64,000 bases of DNA, taken from contig OX104127.1 of the NCBI GenBank assembly GCA_944470555.2, positions 139,828,786-139,892,785 on the forward strand, written 5' to 3'. Every line of letters begins with the position of its first letter. Position 1 is the stretch's first letter. This document shows, piece after piece, positions 1-10,199 of this stretch. Below the pieces are notes generated by a model. The model saw only the letters and a program-made list of their open reading frames with translations, was not told where the DNA came from and ran no database searches. Source of the stretch: Heterobilharzia americana. Lineage: Eukaryota > Platyhelminthes > Trematoda > Strigeidida > Schistosomatidae. The translations under genes and the position numbers were made by a program.

Positions 1-173
1 ATTAGAACCAGCTGGCTATTTCATATTATTGCCTTGAATGCTGTTATTATTAACATCATTGGGATACAATTACCGTTTCGTCTGAAATATTGTTCTGGAA
101 GTGAATCTGTTGCAAAATTACATGCTGAGAATTCCATACTGTCGTACATATTAATGATGGATGGTGACTAGCA

Positions 174-228
174 GTGGAATCCAGGATGTGCATTTCGTCC
201 TACTTCGGACCCATCAGCTAAATGTACC
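174..228 (-). ncRNA. Hammerhead ribozyme motif, left arm, damaged core
   Basis: Mirror image of the motif in the right arm. On the minus strand the core reads CTGATGG, so the last core base (A9) is changed to G, which should impair cleavage. Stem II (GTCC/GGAC) is fully paired and GAAA is intact, and the cleavage triplet is ATC. One arm therefore keeps the core and the other keeps the perfect stem II. Confidence 0.72.
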
Positions 229-614
229 TGCCTCCCAGTGAGTGATGTTCTTCCCACAGGGATTCCAATTCAGCACCGATCACTTCAAACACCACAGCGT
301 TATTCACTACACCACCAAGCCCCGATAGTCACCTCTTGTGTGACGCGTATAGTTTTAGTATAATTGCTTGTATTATACCCTCGTTGACTGGATTGAATTG
401 ATCAGCATTCTCACAGCAGCCCATACGCCAATAGAGACCGATCAATTCAATCCAATCAACGAGGGTATAATACAAGCAATTATACTAAAACTTTACCCGT
501 CACACAAGAGGTGACTATCGGGGCTTGGTGGTGTAGTGAATAACGCTGTGGTGTTTGAAGTGATCGGTGCTGAATTGGAATCCCTGTGGGAAGAACATCA
601 CTCACTGGGAGGCA

Positions 615-669
615 GGTACATCTGGCTGATGAGTCCGAAGTAGAACGAAATGCGCATCCTGGATTCCAC
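615..669 (+). ncRNA. Hammerhead ribozyme motif, right arm of the inverted pair
   Basis: The conserved core CTGATGA is at 626-632 and GAAA at 647-650. Stem II is GTCC...GAAC with one mismatch. The cleavage triplet is ATC (a permitted NUH triplet, weaker than GUC), followed by the 3' strand of stem I. Stem I pairs ATCTGG with CTGGAT using two G-U wobbles. Stem III is very short. All core bases needed for self-cleavage are present, so weak activity is possible; this is inference. Confidence 0.8.
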
Positions 670-727
670 TGCTAGCCACTATCCATCATAACTGTCATTA
701 GAACACAGGTGACATCGAGGCATCCAC

Positions 728-808
728 ACAGAAGCCCATATTTTTCAATAGAGGACGATCAATTGGGTCCAATCAACGATGGTATAATACAAGAAATTAT
801 ACTAAAAT
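728..808 (+). repeat. Partial third copy of the hammerhead SINE head region
   Basis: This stretch repeats the spacer plus the start of the right arm (from the CAGCCCATA-like block through the TATAATACAAG and TTATACTAAAA blocks) as a diverged direct copy, then loses similarity before the tRNA-like and ribozyme parts. It shows that the 36-nt spacer of the inverted pair belongs to the repeat unit itself. Confidence 0.6.
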
Positions 809-2875
809 GGATTTATGATTGAAGTTTTCACTTCTAAATACATTCTTAAAAATACAGAAAATACATATTTTCATGAATTATTTTTAAGACAGTCAAACTC
901 AATCAGCTTCTTGAAGTTTGAATTGTTTGGGCTACTCAGATTGACATTAAACTGCGTCGGTCAGAGAATGCAGCATTCTAAGTGTAAACAACTGTTATAA
1001 AAATCCCTCATTTGGGTAGCTTGTAGGAAACCGATTGATTGAAAGTTAGTTTTCATTACAAACTATCGTCCACTTACAGATTAGTGATAGCTAACTCTTA
1101 AGCGGGCTAAATGGATTTGCGGAATGAGAATCATTCTGTTCTGGATGCTAGCTGACTTCCCAAAGTAGGACGGGACAGCTATCCTGCTGACTACTGATTC
1201 CATATTTAATGTTACTTCGTGACAAAAATTATCCTAACCCTAACAAAACGATCAAGTGCAAAACTATATATATCGGAGAACAGCTGATAAACTACGAGGA
1301 AGAAATCATCTCAAAATTCAGCTTTGAATATATGAATTGAATAAATCCATGAGGATTCGATAGGTCAACAAAAACAGTGGTGCTTGTCAAGGTATTCAGA
1401 AAACATACACAGGCATAAGAATGCATAGGTGTTAATCATAAGTTGTAATCATCTAAGAACTTTGTCTTTGTCAACAATCTCCGGGAAACACGTCAGTACC
1501 TAAACAAACCAGCTCAGAGAACACAATACAACCAAGATCTTCCGCCTGAGTTACAAATATTCTCCATCATTTCAAAATAGAGTAAACCCGAAAGAGGTTT
1601 TTAGATGTTGTATGTAAATCCTCAAATAATAAGCCTTATTTACTGTTTACTAGTTAAAGGGAATTTCATTTTGCATAGAAAGGACAGGTGAAGACTAGTT
1701 AGGTTAGTTACCAGGTGACTAAAATATGAGCAAGTTTCCTGGTTCCATACGAGTATTTGAATAACTCCAATAAACTGCTCAATCACCCTTCTAAACCCTA
1801 ACTCGTCAATAAACCAAGTTAATGAATGTCTAGGCAATTTTGTCACAATTATGACCACTTATTACATTAACTCATCCTAATCTTCGTAACACTCGGTAAA
1901 AACCATTTACGTTATTGGTAGTATCTACCATATACTACTTTCTTCATAGTGTACACCGTTTATTTGAGCCAGAATTGATTTTATTTGTCTAGATAGTAAT
2001 GACCAGTTCAACAGCTTTGTTGTCACCATTTTGGATTCTAATAGTTGTATCTATTCGTTCGTTATCTTATCTTGGTGTCCATGGTTCTGATGTTTAATTG
2101 ATAATGTTTCATTACTTAGTGAAGTGGCCGCATAAGTAGCTGCTTCATAAATATCAAGGCTCGTAAAATACTAAGCAACCATCTTTCTACTGACAGTTTG
2201 TAAGTGAGTGATTAACAAGAAGGGAGTATTAATGATTATGATTACAGTAATTAAAGCCGAAGAAGAATAAGGTAAAAAGTGCAATACTGACGATAATAAT
2301 ATTGACGACAATCGTAATTGCTTGTTAAACGAAAAGGGAAAAGGTCATCTTTTTATAAACAAGTTATACGGATAGTCAAGGTAAATACTGTATGTATTTC
2401 TTTTGAATGCACAGACTCGAGTTGGGGTTCCTTCCTCTTTATCTTAACTATTGTTACGTAATTACTGTCAACTACTGATCATTTGATAGAAGTATTCATC
2501 GACTCTTCTTATTAATTATCACTCTAATCTTGGACTTCAAGTTTTCTACACTGTTTTGCAAAAGTTTATTAATCTTTGACTGCAGATGATGCATCCAAAC
2601 TCTAAGGAAATGAACGCAAAACTGACTATTTAGGGTAAATAAAGCGTTTCTTTGATTCATATTAAATTTCTGTATTTACCGATATTCATGCTTTGATATG
2701 AATACGAGCAATAAACTACTAATAAAATTTCATTCAGTATATATAATCTCATTCTTGTACGAAGTATCATACAAACAAATCGGATATAAATAACATTGTT
2801 TCTTAGTACTTAATTTCTCTGCTTATATCATATTCTTTATTCAAGTTTCTAAAGTGTGCTTGCCAATGGAGAATT
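809..2875. other. No gene seen
   Basis: AT-rich sequence with only short chance reading frames. I see no domain, splice-consistent exon or repeat that I recognise. Confidence 0.5.
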
Positions 2876-3218
2876 TTTAGGTATTGTCCTAGTGCGAACT
2901 TGACAGATGCAGAGACCAATCACTAATTATTCGAATTTGTTATATACCCACGAGTACGAGACCAAGAAGAACACAATAGCGTAGTCGGATGGAATAGTAT
3001 ATTTGCGAGGCTGTGCCAAAATACCGATGCGTTCCAACTAACTGGCTAGAGGGTCGATTACGAGCAGTGCAACATAACACGACAGAGTACCAAATAGCGA
3101 GGATGCTTGACCGGCTGCCTTCAGCTTAACGAGTCCGGTAAAACTATGAAGGTCAGCATCAATGTTTCATCTGATCGAACCTTAGGTTATTGATTATGGA
3201 GAAGTGTGTGCTGCTACG
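2876..3218 (-). repeat. Solo LTR of the CsRn1/Boudicca-like Gypsy family
   Basis: 343 bp homologous along its whole length to the 3' LTR at 4332-4674 and the LTRs at 32042 and 37686, in minus orientation. It is flanked by a perfect 4-bp duplication AATT (2872-2875 and 3219-3222), which fixes its ends. No internal retrotransposon sequence is attached, so this is the product of LTR-LTR recombination. Confidence 0.82.
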
Positions 3219-4331
3219 AATTGTAAATTAATTTCAGCTGCATTGCATTTCTATACTTATGAATGAAGTTTTGCGCACAGATGTTGAAACAACTGGTTGA
3301 TACAATGTACCGGACGCTTTTGTTTCAGATACAAGTCGACTTACATTTCTATCATCTTATAAACGAATCACTCACTACTTTTTTCATATCCGATTGGTTC
3401 ACCAATGCAGCATAACTTTTGATGTATCTTTTGCAATGATATAATTCTCTATAGGTCTGTATGAGTTCTGTTTCTCAGTGGTTTCATCAACAGATTTACA
3501 GAAATAGTGTGTAACAACGAGAAAGGCGACATCAAAAGAAAGAAAACTACGTAAAGCATACTTATTACCCAATAAAGGCTCCCGATCAGGAAATCTGGGT
3601 AATCGTGATGTGACAATGGATAGTAAATTGTGCCTAAAATGTAACCTAGTCAATATTACTGCACAGTAACCTCAGTTTGTTCCCTCGAACATATCATGGA
3701 ATTGTTAGGCATTGCACACTTTTGATATGTTTGTCTGTATCAGAAATGTCCGAGAACATTCCACAAACTTTCTTCAAGCCTTGTACACTTCGTGCTTCTT
3801 TTGGTTTTCGGTTTGCTGATCAAGGTGTGCTTAAAATACGTCGTTCACAAAATTTGTATTTTGGTCTTTTCATTACGCTTCGTTGTTGATCGAATTACTT
3901 GCAACGGACACTGGACCTATCGTATACAAGAACTGAATACATTCTGTCACATCAAGGATCTATTAAAACCGATAGTTTCGCTAACGGACCAAAACGGTTT
4001 CACTGTGTAATACATCTAATAAATCATCTGAAATAGAATGAAATTCTATCGCGACGGTCAAGTTTTACTCTGTAATAAAAACTGAGAGTATTTCAGTTTG
4101 GAAATTTATGGGGATTGGATTGATTACAGGGTGACATTCATGGCAGACTGATATCATTCGGGGAGCCAGTGAAAACCCGTGAGTACTGGATAATTTTTTT
4201 GTCCTGGTATGAGACTCCTCAGTATTGTGCACCCATACAAGTTGGGTGTGAGTACAAATACTCAAGGATGGCATTATACGATGGTTGCACCATGTTGACA
4301 ATTGACAGACATAGGCAGACTTGAACCACAG
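3219..4331. other. No gene seen between solo LTR and Gypsy element
   Basis: Several 60-100 codon open frames occur on both strands, but none has a recognisable domain or splice structure. Confidence 0.45.
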
Positions 4332-4674
4332 TTTAAGATTTGTCCTGATGCAAACTTGGCAGACGCAAAGACCAATCACTAATTATTCGAATTTGTTATA
4401 TACCCATGAGTACGAGACCAAGGAAGAACACAATAGCGTAGTCGGATGGAATAGTATATTTGCGAGGTCGTGCCAAAATACCGATGCGTTCCAATTAACT
4501 GGCTAGAGAGTCGAATACGAGCAGTGCAACGTAACATGGCAGCGTGCCAAATGGCGAGGATGCTTGATCGGGTGCCTTCAGCTTAGCGAGTCCAGTTAAA
4601 CTATCAAGGTCAGCATCAATGTCGAAGTCGTCAAACCCTAGGCTATTGATTTCGGGGAGGTGTGTGACGCTACA
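4332..4674 (-). repeat. 3' LTR of the minus-strand Gypsy element
   Basis: 343 bp; in element orientation it begins TGTAGCG directly after the polypurine tract and ends CTTAAA. It matches the 344-bp LTRs of the second copy and the solo LTR. The four bases before it are ACAG, but the matching duplication at the other end cannot be checked because the 5' LTR is truncated. Confidence 0.85.
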
Positions 4675-4690
4675 GATCACTCCCCCCTAG
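4675..4690 (-). other. Polypurine tract of the Gypsy element
   Basis: On the minus strand this reads as a run of six Gs within AGGGGGGAG, then TGATC, immediately before the LTR start. It is in the expected place to prime plus-strand DNA synthesis. Confidence 0.7.
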
Positions 4691-5183
4691 TGGGTTCGTG
4701 AGGACCCTAACACGATACCAGCCGGAAATAAAAACCCAGTGGTTTCTCCACTGGTGAAACTCTTCCGATGGCTCACTGAGTGAAGTGGCCCCTGGCTGTT
4801 TGAACTTATTCTAGGGTGTCGTGGCAATAAAAAAATAAAATACAATAAATCGAATTGGACGTCGATCGTAATCCTCAGTTATCTTTGACGTCCTGTCCAG
4901 TGCTTGTTGCACCTGGAATATAAATAAAAGTCTTTAATACCATGAAAACGCTTCGAAAAAAGTGGAAATTATGTATATACAAATATATCGAAAATAAAGT
5001 TTACGCTTATTTTCACCGTTTTAAAAAAAAGTTTCATTATATGGTAATGAAAAAAATTGACATAAAAAGGCAACATGCATGAGGATTTGCGCATTGCCGG
5101 TAAATAAGAAGAATAGTGCCTCGGAAAAAAATTTGTAGGTAAAAAGAAACGTGGTTGGCACATTTTATTCCACACCGCTAAGT

Positions 5184-6419
5184 TTAATACCACTTTAAAT
5201 ACTCCGGGAACCTGGCGGTTCGACCTGATCGTCTTTTCTGTTGCGCCGATGATTGTTGCGACAGTGCATTACCAGGCACATCGTCAAGAATTTCGATAAT
5301 TGAGCTATCCGTCGGTCGGCTGTAGCGAGCTGAGACGTCACTTATAATGGGGTTGCCTTCGAAATAAGCTGGTTTCAAATGGTCGATACTGACAGTATCT
5401 TCACGTCCGTCTTGCTCAATTATGTAGAATTTCTCGTGTCGCTTGGTCACTTTGAATGGTCCGTCGTAGGGTGGTTCAAGTGGTCGACGAACGGCATCGG
5501 GATGAATAAACACGTGTGATGTCTTTTGTAAACTGGGGTGAGCGAAAACACCAGTCGTTTGAGGTCTAACCGGAGAGGGCCTAACTGAGCGCATTGCGTT
5601 TGTAGGCCTAGTCACGTACGATGCCCTGTCGGAAACATGTTTGAAAGTTGAGGGAGAAACAAACTCACCTGGTAGGCGAAGAGTGGTCCCATAGACGAGT
5701 TCTGCAGGGGTACAACCAGCATCAACTTTCAAGGCTCTACGAATACCTAGTAGGACTAGAGGCAGAGCCTCGGTCCACTGAGGTATGTTTGCAGCTGAAA
5801 AGGAAGCTTTCAGCTGTCGATGGAAACGCGCTACCATGACATTTGCTTGTGGATGGTAAGCTGTCGTTCGGAACCGAGTGCAACCTAAAAATGCCATTAG
5901 AGCGTGAAATAATCCACACTCAAATTGGCGCCCACGGTCGGTCGTTACGTAAGATGGACATTCGAAGTTCGCGATCCATCTTCCGACGAAAACACAAGCA
6001 ACTGTTTCAGCAGTAATATCCTTAATAGGTACTGCTTCCGGTCATCGTGTGAAACGATCAACACAGGTTGAAAGGTAGGTACATCCATTAGATTCTGGTA
6101 GAGGTCTTACAATGTCTATATGGACTTAATCGAAACGCATGTCTCGGGCTAGAAAAGAGTCTAAACGGCTTTTCGTGTGTCGCGTGACTTTGCACTTTTG
6201 ACAAGCTAAGCACGACTGAGCCCACTCCTCAACGTCTTTGTTCATTCCAGGCATGCAGAAACGTTGTGCAACAAGTCTGATGGTGGCTCGTACACCTGGA
6301 AGGGCTGTTTGTGCAACGTATTGAAGACGCTGCGTCGACATCTCTTCAGAGCTATTGGGCGTGGTTGACCAGCAGAGACATGGCACAAAATTGTATCCTT
6401 GTCTGATCCAACCGGACAA
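5184..6419 (-). pseudogene. Integrase domain remnant of the Gypsy element
   Basis: A 237-codon frame (5184-5897) and a 97-codon frame (6126-6419) together cover most of an integrase, in different frames. The N-terminal part has the CxxC half of the HHCC zinc site (CLACQKC). The segment between holds the first catalytic region. The C-terminal frame has the TTAYHPQ motif that normally precedes the catalytic glutamate, but here it continues MVARFHRQ with alanine in place of glutamate. The C-terminal part ends in a YIIEQDGREDTVSIDHLKPA block typical of CsRn1-like integrase tails. Broken frames plus the missing catalytic residue mean it is inactive. Confidence 0.88.
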
Positions 6420-6599
6420 AGTCGCAGCTTCAGAGTTGTGGACGACGAATCGTGATGCAGCCCAAGGTCCTCTTTTTGACGCAGGGCTAATTCAACGAGA
6501 CCAACGCCTTCGAAATGGTTTGTCAAAGCTATTCGAGATAGTTTATTAGCTAAGGAGTTATCTGCTCCAGAAATGTGGCGGATACCTGACATGAACTGG

Positions 6600-7153
6600 G
6601 AAATGTAACCCAGCTGTCGCGACTTACGCGGGGAGTATTTGTCAGACGCCGAGCTGAGACAAAAGGTTAACGGTTTGTGGTCTGTGAAAATGATGAAATC
6701 ACGACCTCCCACAGAATGTCGAAAATGGCGTACAGAAAGGTACATGGCTAGGAGTTCCCTACCAAATGTACTGTATCTTGTTCCCACGTCTCGCATCCGC
6801 CTCGAGAAAAGGGCTCAAGGTTACCACTGGTCGTCAGTCAACTGTTGCAAAACTGCTCCAATCGCTGAATCAGATGCATCAACAGCAATACTCAAAGGAG
6901 CATTGGGGTCATGATGCATGAGCATGGTTGCGTTTGAAATGGCTTCCTTGACTTTGGAGAAAGCAAGTCTGGCTACGTTGTCCAGGGTCACGAACTTCGT
7001 AGTTCCTCGAAGTAGATCTGTTAGTGGTCTCATGACAGAGGCACAGTTGGGGATAAACCTTCGGTAATAACTTACCAGGCCATTGAAAGTGCGGAGATGT
7101 TTCACAGTGGTCGGCTCTGGATAGTTTGTGATAGCCGCCACTTTATCTCTCAA
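6600..7153 (-). pseudogene. RNase H and connection domain remnant of the Gypsy element
   Basis: Frames at 6821-7153 and 6242-6796 carry the connection region (FNGLVSYYRRFIPNCA) and RNase H motifs (VDASDSAIGAVLQQ and FIIFTDHKPLTF). A frame change falls between them near 6810, close to a DDQW block. The same arrangement is seen in the + strand copy at 34433-35110. Confidence 0.85.
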
Positions 7154-7202
7154 TGGGCGTATACCTTTGTTGTCAATGGTATGCCCAAGGAAGCTGAGTG
7201 AT

Positions 7203-7860
7203 TCAACTCCTATTTCGCATTTCTACAAGCTGACTGTGATGCCATGTTCTTTTAGTCCTTAGAAAACGAGGCCAAAATTTTAAGGTAGTTTCTTTATCTG
7301 GACTCGCAATTAGACAGTCATCGATGTAGACATGAACAAAATTCAAACCACGGAAGACATCATCCATGAAGCGTTGGAATGTTTGTGCTGCATTCTGAAG
7401 ACCAAATGGCATGTGCAGGAATTCAAACAAACCGAAAGGAATTATAATGGCTGTTTTCGCGATATCTTCTGCTGCCATAGGTATCTGATTGTACGCTTTG
7501 ACCAAATCGATTTCGGAGAATATGTTCATTCCGCCTAACGTTGCGGTCAAGTTGTAAACGTGAGGTATCGGGCAGCAGTCCGGTGTTGTTTTGACATTAA
7601 GCCTTCAGTAATCACCGGTTGGACACCAGTCGTCGCTATCCTTTTTGGGAACCATATGCAACGGTGACGCCCAAGGACTGTTTGACAGTTTGATAATGTC
7701 CAGTTCCAGCATGTGGTCGGATTCACTCTTCGCCGTTTTGAGCTTGTCAGGGGGTAGACGCCGTGCTTTGGATACCACAGGTGGACCTGTGGTTGTCACG
7801 TGATGCGCAACATTGCTGGTTATGCACGGGAGAGTATGCTTCGGTTGTTGCAACTCTGGA
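7203..7860 (-). pseudogene. Reverse transcriptase domain remnant of the Gypsy element
   Basis: Frames 7605-7853 and 7203-7550 contain the reverse transcriptase fingers and palm: SPWASPLHMVPKKD, then IDLVKAYNQIPMA, then FGLFEFLHMPFGLQNAAQTFQRFMDDV, then the catalytic box VYIDDCLIA, which is intact here. The two parts are in different frames. Confidence 0.9.
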
Positions 7861-8092
7861 CATCTCTGTAAAACTGCTTGGTACTACGCGTCGCCTGACT
7901 GTCTGGTTCTGACGGTGGCCAAACTCGGACCTACATTGGTGTGCCGCCAATAGATAACTTCGTGCTGCTATCTGTCAGTCGTTGACGGCGAGCATCTACG
8001 ACTAAGTCACAACGGTCTGGCAAATCTATCCCAATGATGGGCATAGAAGCGTCAGCTAGAAGGAAAATGCAGTGGATAGGTTTACGTAGACC

Positions 8093-8314
8093 TCAGCTGA
8101 GGTAGGCATACTGTCTCCCGAATGTCGCGACTGCCTTGACGTCAGCGGCCTGGAGATTGAAGGATGGGTGATGATGACGCTCCTTTATCAGTGCGGGAGG
8201 GACGCTAACTTCTGCGCCGGTGTCGATGAGGTAGCGAACTTTCGTTTTTATGTTGGTGACGTAGAGCAAACGGCTGTTTCCGCCGGCTACGATTCCGTGA
8301 CCACGTGCCGGCAT
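8093..8314 (-). pseudogene. Aspartic protease domain of the Gypsy element
   Basis: A 73-codon frame carries RYLIDTGAEVSV, the DTGA active-site box of a retropepsin. It lies between the gag remnant and the reverse transcriptase as expected for the Ty3/Gypsy order. Downstream it is cut off from the reverse transcriptase by frame breaks. Confidence 0.85.
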
Positions 8315-8329
8315 GGCTGTTTCACGAGT

Positions 8330-9061
8330 TTGTGATCCTGTTAAAACTCCACGGCTTCCGGCATTTTTTGGCTTCGTCTCCGTAAGTATTACGAAACCAG
8401 CACCATTTCTGGTTTTCCACCCTGTTAGGTTTAGATTCTGGACAACCGCACGAGTTGCTGCAACGCGCTAAGATGCATTTCTGTGAAGTGCTACGTGAAC
8501 TTTGGCTTCGAGATCGTAGCAACTGTTTAACAGACATCCACAGCTTCGCCACTTCTGAGTCCTCTCTCTGGTGTATCGTAGACAATATACATTGGAGATG
8601 GGTCTGCTAGGGATATGCAGTGTTTTATCTGCTGAGGCTGCCAGATCATCGAGTGGGACTGACTGCAGTGTCACTAACACGGTCTGCACCGGTTGCATTA
8701 GTTCTGAGAGAAACAGTTCTCGGAAAAGGCCACCGTCGAATGCCTGTGCGCCGATTACTTCTCGCATGTGTGCGAGGACTTCAGTAGCTGAGTGGCTGCC
8801 TAGCCCGATGTTACGAAGTGACCCGTCTAGGCGCTGGCGATCTTTGAGATCGCCTCTCTTCAACAGTGTGGCTTTGAGAAGTGCATAAGGATCACTTACT
8901 TCATCACCAAACATACGTGCTGTAACACGCCTGTTTAATTCCTGAGGTAGTGAATGTTTGACAGCAAGAAATGGAGAATGAAGATCTGAGACACCCTGTT
9001 CTCGAAAATCTGCCTCAGCATACAGAAACCATGTTTCCACATTGTCTGGCCAATATGGCAC
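8330..9061 (-). pseudogene. Gag remnant of the Gypsy element
   Basis: The 197-codon frame 8468-9061 starts close to the primer site and reads WFLYAEADFREQGV, typical of CsRn1-like gag. The overlapping frame 8322-8585 holds a zinc-knuckle-like block (CWFRNTYGDEAKKC) in which the usual histidine position is arginine. The frame shift lies near 8560. Confidence 0.8.
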
Positions 9062-9230
9062 GAGTTGGATAGTGTTCGCAGTCGGCTTAATACGAATAAG
9101 CTAGGGAGTGTGGTCGGACATGAAAAAGTGTGGTAACTGGATATATAATGGTTATCAAAATGGAAACAATGTAGAAGTATAAAATGGAACAGGCTCACTA
9201 ATTCAATATTTGTTACTGGTCGGGAAATTT

Positions 9231-9249
9231 GATCACGTCGGGCTCACCA
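9231..9249 (-). other. tRNA-Trp primer binding site
   Basis: On the minus strand this reads TGGTGAGCCCGACGTGATC, one base after the LTR end. It is complementary to the 3' end of an animal tRNA-Trp except for one position, the known primer choice of the CsRn1 clade. The identical 19-mer occurs at 32387-32405. Confidence 0.85.
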
Positions 9250-9250
9250 A

Positions 9251-9319
9251 TTTAGGATTTGTCCTAGTGCGAACTTGGCAGACGTAAAGGCCAATCATTA
9301 GTTATTCGGACTTGTTATA
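9251..9319 (-). repeat. Truncated 5' LTR of the minus-strand Gypsy element
   Basis: 69 bp matching the terminal part of the LTR (compare 4332-4400). Similarity stops at the TATAAC block, so the upstream three quarters of the LTR are missing. Confidence 0.75.
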
Positions 9320-9514
9320 ATGGCATTCCAATCCCTTAGGTGAATGTTAACCTGTTCACCACAAAATATGAAGATCCTAGGTTCGATCCATGATGGGTGC
9401 GCTCTGTCGAGGAACGAAACGACTGTTTAGTGCTGTTAAGCTCTCAGTGGCTCTCCAACTGGTGTCAATTCATGATAAGTACCACCTAGAGGAATGTGAG
9501 AGTGTTGTGTCATC

Positions 9515-9590
9515 ATCATCATTATCAACATAGGACCAGGCATTACTGCGTAAAGGTCCGAGTTGCCACACCTCATATCAGCACATAGAG
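9515..9590 (-). repeat. Non-LTR retrotransposon 3' tail, minus orientation
   Basis: The block from the CATCATCATT run through ACATAGGACCAGGCATTACTG to GGTCCGAGTTGCC is the reverse complement of 10922-10978. On the minus strand it ends in GATGATGATGA, a microsatellite-type tail common in LINEs. Confidence 0.55.
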
Positions 9591-10199
9591 TGTTGTGTAA
9601 TAATTACCCTAAAATAAAAATTCACATTTCAAAAACAAACCAAACATTCGGCAGCATACTGAGTTCAAAACTATTAAGCTCGTAGAAAATATGTTAAAGG
9701 TAACAATAGAGAAACTTAAATAATACCTTCAATATCAGTTGTGAGTGGTTTCGAACAAACGTTTTATCGTTATTAGAATAATGCTGATACTACTACTATT
9801 AGTAGCAGTGATAAGTAATAATAATCCCTTTATTCGGAACAATTTGTTTGATACAGTATGGAATTCTCAGCCAACAATATTTCAACAACTTCACTTCCAT
9901 TACAATAAATCTAAATTAAATAACTGTAACGTCTGAATGATGATAATAATGACAACAATGCTAACTGCAGTAATGTGAAACTGTCAGCTGGTGTTAAATT
10001 TTCGTCTGGTCTAGAATGGGGAATGAATCGGAAAGCGACCGTAAGTTTAGTGGTGGTGGTTCGTTCAGCCAGTATAAAGATTTGCAATTCAAGTACCTTA
10101 AGAATTGTAATGTAACAGATTTTTGAGCATTTCCACCAACCGCGATGTTTTCTTCTATTCATTGTTAAATCTGCAAAACAGCCCACCTAAAGCCGATAA

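Larger units (their letters stand above)
154..689. repeat. Large inverted repeat made of two hammerhead (Sm-alpha-like) SINE copies
   Basis: Bases 154-403 and 440-689 are reverse complements of each other without gaps, each 250 nt, around a 36-nt spacer. A transcript would fold into one very long hairpin. Each arm is a copy of a tRNA-like short repeat: the right arm reads on + with an A-box-like block (526-538), a weak B-box-like block (573-583) and then a hammerhead ribozyme; the left arm is the same on the minus strand. Scattered mismatches between the arms show this is an old duplication and not an assembly fold-back of identical sequence. The family resembles the Sm-alpha SINE-like repeats of schistosomes (established knowledge). 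Confidence 0.88.
4332..9319 (-). mobile_element. CsRn1/Boudicca-like Ty3/Gypsy LTR retrotransposon, decayed, 5' LTR truncated
   Basis: Minus-strand element in the order 5' LTR remnant (9251-9319), tRNA-Trp primer site (9231-9249), gag, protease, reverse transcriptase, RNase H, integrase, polypurine tract (about 4675-4690), 3' LTR (4332-4674). The gene order with integrase last, the DTGA protease, the YIDD reverse transcriptase box and the tRNA-Trp primer site identify the CsRn1 clade of Ty3/Gypsy. Frameshifts and stops break the polyprotein into short frames, so it is not autonomous. The 5' LTR keeps only its terminal 69 bp and then meets unrelated sequence, so about 275 bp including the promoter half are gone. 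Confidence 0.92.

Noticed and set aside
4065..4379. 104-codon minus-strand frame
   Set aside because: It runs into the Gypsy LTR at 4332 and has no motif or splice context; treated as chance.
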